Shown here piece after piece: positions 5,347 through 6,764 of a stretch of DNA of 6,764 nt. Position 1 is the stretch's first letter; each line of letters opens with the position of its first letter. The notes below the pieces were generated by a model. That model was not told where the DNA came from. It saw only the letters and a program-made list of their open reading frames with translations, and made no database searches. The stretch is taken from positions 1-6,764 of the forward strand of contig JAGVBL010000382.1 in the NCBI GenBank assembly GCA_020059785.1, in the 5' to 3' direction. The position numbers and the translations under genes are program-made. Origin of the DNA: Ignavibacteriales bacterium (GTDB lineage: Bacteria > Bacteroidota > Ignavibacteria > Ignavibacteriales > Melioribacteraceae).

Positions 5347-6630
5347 ATGAAATCATTAACACTAATTACACTTTGTCTCATCGCCATCTTATTTATTAAT
5401 TGTACTGAACCCGTTCCTGAAAAGTTCGAGCAGAAAAAACTTGTATTGAAAACCGCACGGGATTTCAATTACAAAATGGAAATTGAAGAAAAACTTGTCC
5501 GGGTAAATAAATTTTTGACTGAGAATAAACTGGATGGAATCTTATTAACACAGGTCCGCAATGTTTATTGGACAACGGCGGGATTAGCAAACAACCAGAT
5601 TGTACTTAATAAGGACGTTGGTGCCGCTTCGTTGTTAATACTCAAGAATGGTAAAAAGTATCTTGTTTGTAATGGTGCGGAAGCACAAAGAATGATGGAT
5701 GAATCATTGAATGAACTCGGTTACGAATTAATTGAATTCAACTGGTACGAAGCAAATCCTGTTAAAGATGTAAGAGGGGACTTAATAAAACAGTTTGGAA
5801 AGATCGGAAGTGATATTAATTATCCCGGCACTATTAACATTTCAGATAAATTCAAACGATTGCGTTATTCGTTGAATGATTACGAAGTAATACGTTATGC
5901 ATATCTTGCCCGTATGTCTACAGAAGCAGTCGCTGAAGTCTGTATGAAAGTAAAACCGGGAATGAATGAATTCGAAATTGAAACGATAACTGCAAACGCT
6001 CTTCGCGATCGTCAAATTATTCCAACTGTTTTATTAACTGCAGTAGATAATCGCATTTATAATTACCGCCATGCACTACCGGGTGGAGCAGTTTTAGAAA
6101 ATTATGCAATGATCAATATCTGCGCAGAAAAATGGGGAATGCCAATAGCTGTAACAAGGTTCGTTCACTTTGGTCCCTTAACCGAAGATTTGAAAACTAA
6201 ATTGGAAAAGACCGCAATTGTAAATGCACATTATCAGGATTTTACACGTCCCGGAGTAGCTGCTTCAGTAATATTTGAAAAGATGAAAGAGTGGTATAAA
6301 TCTGTAGGATATGAATACGAATGGATGCTTCATCATCAGGGCGGTGCAATCGGTTACGACGACCGCGAATGGGTGATTTATCCGGAAATTAAAGAAGTTG
6401 TTCAAAACAACCAGGCATTTGCATGGAATCCTACAATTACCGGTGCTAAAGTTGAAGAGACAATTATTGTTAATAACAATGGTTTTGAAGTTCTTACAAA
6501 ATCGCATAACTGGCCGATGATAATTGTTAATCTGAATGGTAAAAAATATCCTCAGCCATCGATTCTTATTCGTGATAATGAAAACTTTGGACTTGTTCTA
6601 ACAAAAGATTATGAAATAAATGCTGAATAA
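5347..6630 (+). CDS. Creatinase / M24 (Xaa-Pro peptidase-like) lipoprotein with degenerate metal site
   Basis: 427 residues from ATG 5347. The N-terminus MKSLTLITLCLIAILFINC is a lipoprotein-type signal with probable lipidated Cys19; Asn at -1 is unusual for a lipobox. Residues ~36-170 match a creatinase N-terminal domain (KLVRVNKFLTENKLDGILLT). Residues ~190-420 have the pita-bread fold landmarks: KPGMNEFEIE, RHALPGG (His242), VTRF, HHQGGAIGYDDRE, AFAWNPTITG and AKVEET. Aligned by eye to M24 enzymes, the five metal ligands Asp, Asp, His, Glu, Glu become Asn257, Ala268, Gly333, Asn361 and Glu370, so only the last is kept. It therefore cannot be a standard two-metal aminopeptidase; it may be metal-free like creatinase, or a binding protein. 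The GGAIGY/AWNP pattern seems, from memory, to define an M24 subfamily rather than random decay. It begins 29 bp after the glycosidase gene and is probably in one operon with it. Confidence 0.85.
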   Translation: MKSLTLITLCLIAILFINCTEPVPEKFEQKKLVLKTARDFNYKMEIEEKLVRVNKFLTENKLDGILLTQVRNVYWTTAGLANNQIVLNKDVGAASLLILKNGKKYLVCNGAEAQRMMDESLNELGYELIEFNWYEANPVKDVRGDLIKQFGKIGSDINYPGTINISDKFKRLRYSLNDYEVIRYAYLARMSTEAVAEVCMKVKPGMNEFEIETITANALRDRQIIPTVLLTAVDNRIYNYRHALPGGAVLENYAMINICAEKWGMPIAVTRFVHFGPLTEDLKTKLEKTAIVNAHYQDFTRPGVAASVIFEKMKEWYKSVGYEYEWMLHHQGGAIGYDDREWVIYPEIKEVVQNNQAFAWNPTITGAKVEETIIVNNNGFEVLTKSHNWPMIIVNLNGKKYPQPSILIRDNENFGLVLTKDYEINAE

Positions 6631-6764
6631 TTAATTATATTTTGTTCGGTAAACATGAATCACTCGGTATATATTCAATCTTAGTTGAAATTTAGTAGTT
6701 GAAAAAAGCAGAGACTCCAAATAATTTGTAAAATTGTTATTAGCGATAACAAAAAACTAAAAGG
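6631..6764. other. Non-coding tail after the M24 gene
   Basis: No reading frame worth calling. No GC-rich terminator hairpin with a T-run follows the stop codon. The last bases (AAAAGG) could be the start of a ribosome-binding site for a gene beyond the edge. Confidence 0.5.
6734..6752. promoter_or_regulatory. 19-bp interrupted palindrome, candidate operator
   Basis: TTGTTAT-TAGCG-ATAACAA: 7-bp perfect arms around a 5-bp centre. AT-rich stems and the absence of a following T-run on either strand argue against a terminator. Position just before the window edge, upstream of a possible RBS-like AAGG, suggests a binding site for a dimeric regulator of the next gene. No regulator is visible here. 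Confidence 0.35.

Overview
The window (6764 bp, AT-rich) has every gene on the + strand. Four proteins are encoded: a (alpha/alpha)6-barrel glycosidase cut by the left edge (1-1749), a small HUH/Y1 transposase (1833-2294), a large exported glycosidase of the amylo-alpha-1,6-glucosidase (GDE C-domain) type (2717-5317), and a creatinase/M24-fold lipoprotein (5347-6630). AT-rich coding, weak or absent Shine-Dalgarno sites and short hairpins of the type AGCNCCGTAGGNGCG suggest a member of the Bacteroidota / Ignavibacteriota (FCB) group. This is inferred from style and memory of similar loci, not from a database search.

The two glycosidases probably belong to a carbohydrate-degradation locus. The second one and the M24 lipoprotein are separated by only 29 bp and look co-transcribed. 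One acts as an exported oligosaccharide hydrolase; the other is an outer-layer lipoprotein with a peptidase-like fold. The M24 protein has lost four of the five canonical metal ligands, so its activity is doubtful or non-canonical.

The region between the two glycosidases (1749-2716) is a repeat/transposase island. Two palindromic repeats lie before the transposase gene. Two oppositely oriented, related hairpins with different but compensated stem bases follow it, then two decayed copies, then a four-unit tandem array with 48-50 bp periodicity that runs to 29 bp before the next start codon. The arrangement resembles REP elements with their RAYT (REP-associated tyrosine transposase). The repeats on either side of the transposase are near-identical over 67 bp. 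The first repeat overlaps the stop codon of the upstream glycosidase gene, the second may supply the ribosome-binding context of the transposase, and the last sits in the probable leader of the downstream glycosidase gene.

The final 134 bp after the M24 gene are non-coding and hold a 19-bp interrupted palindrome close to the window end, a possible operator for the next gene. No tRNA, rRNA or CRISPR was seen.
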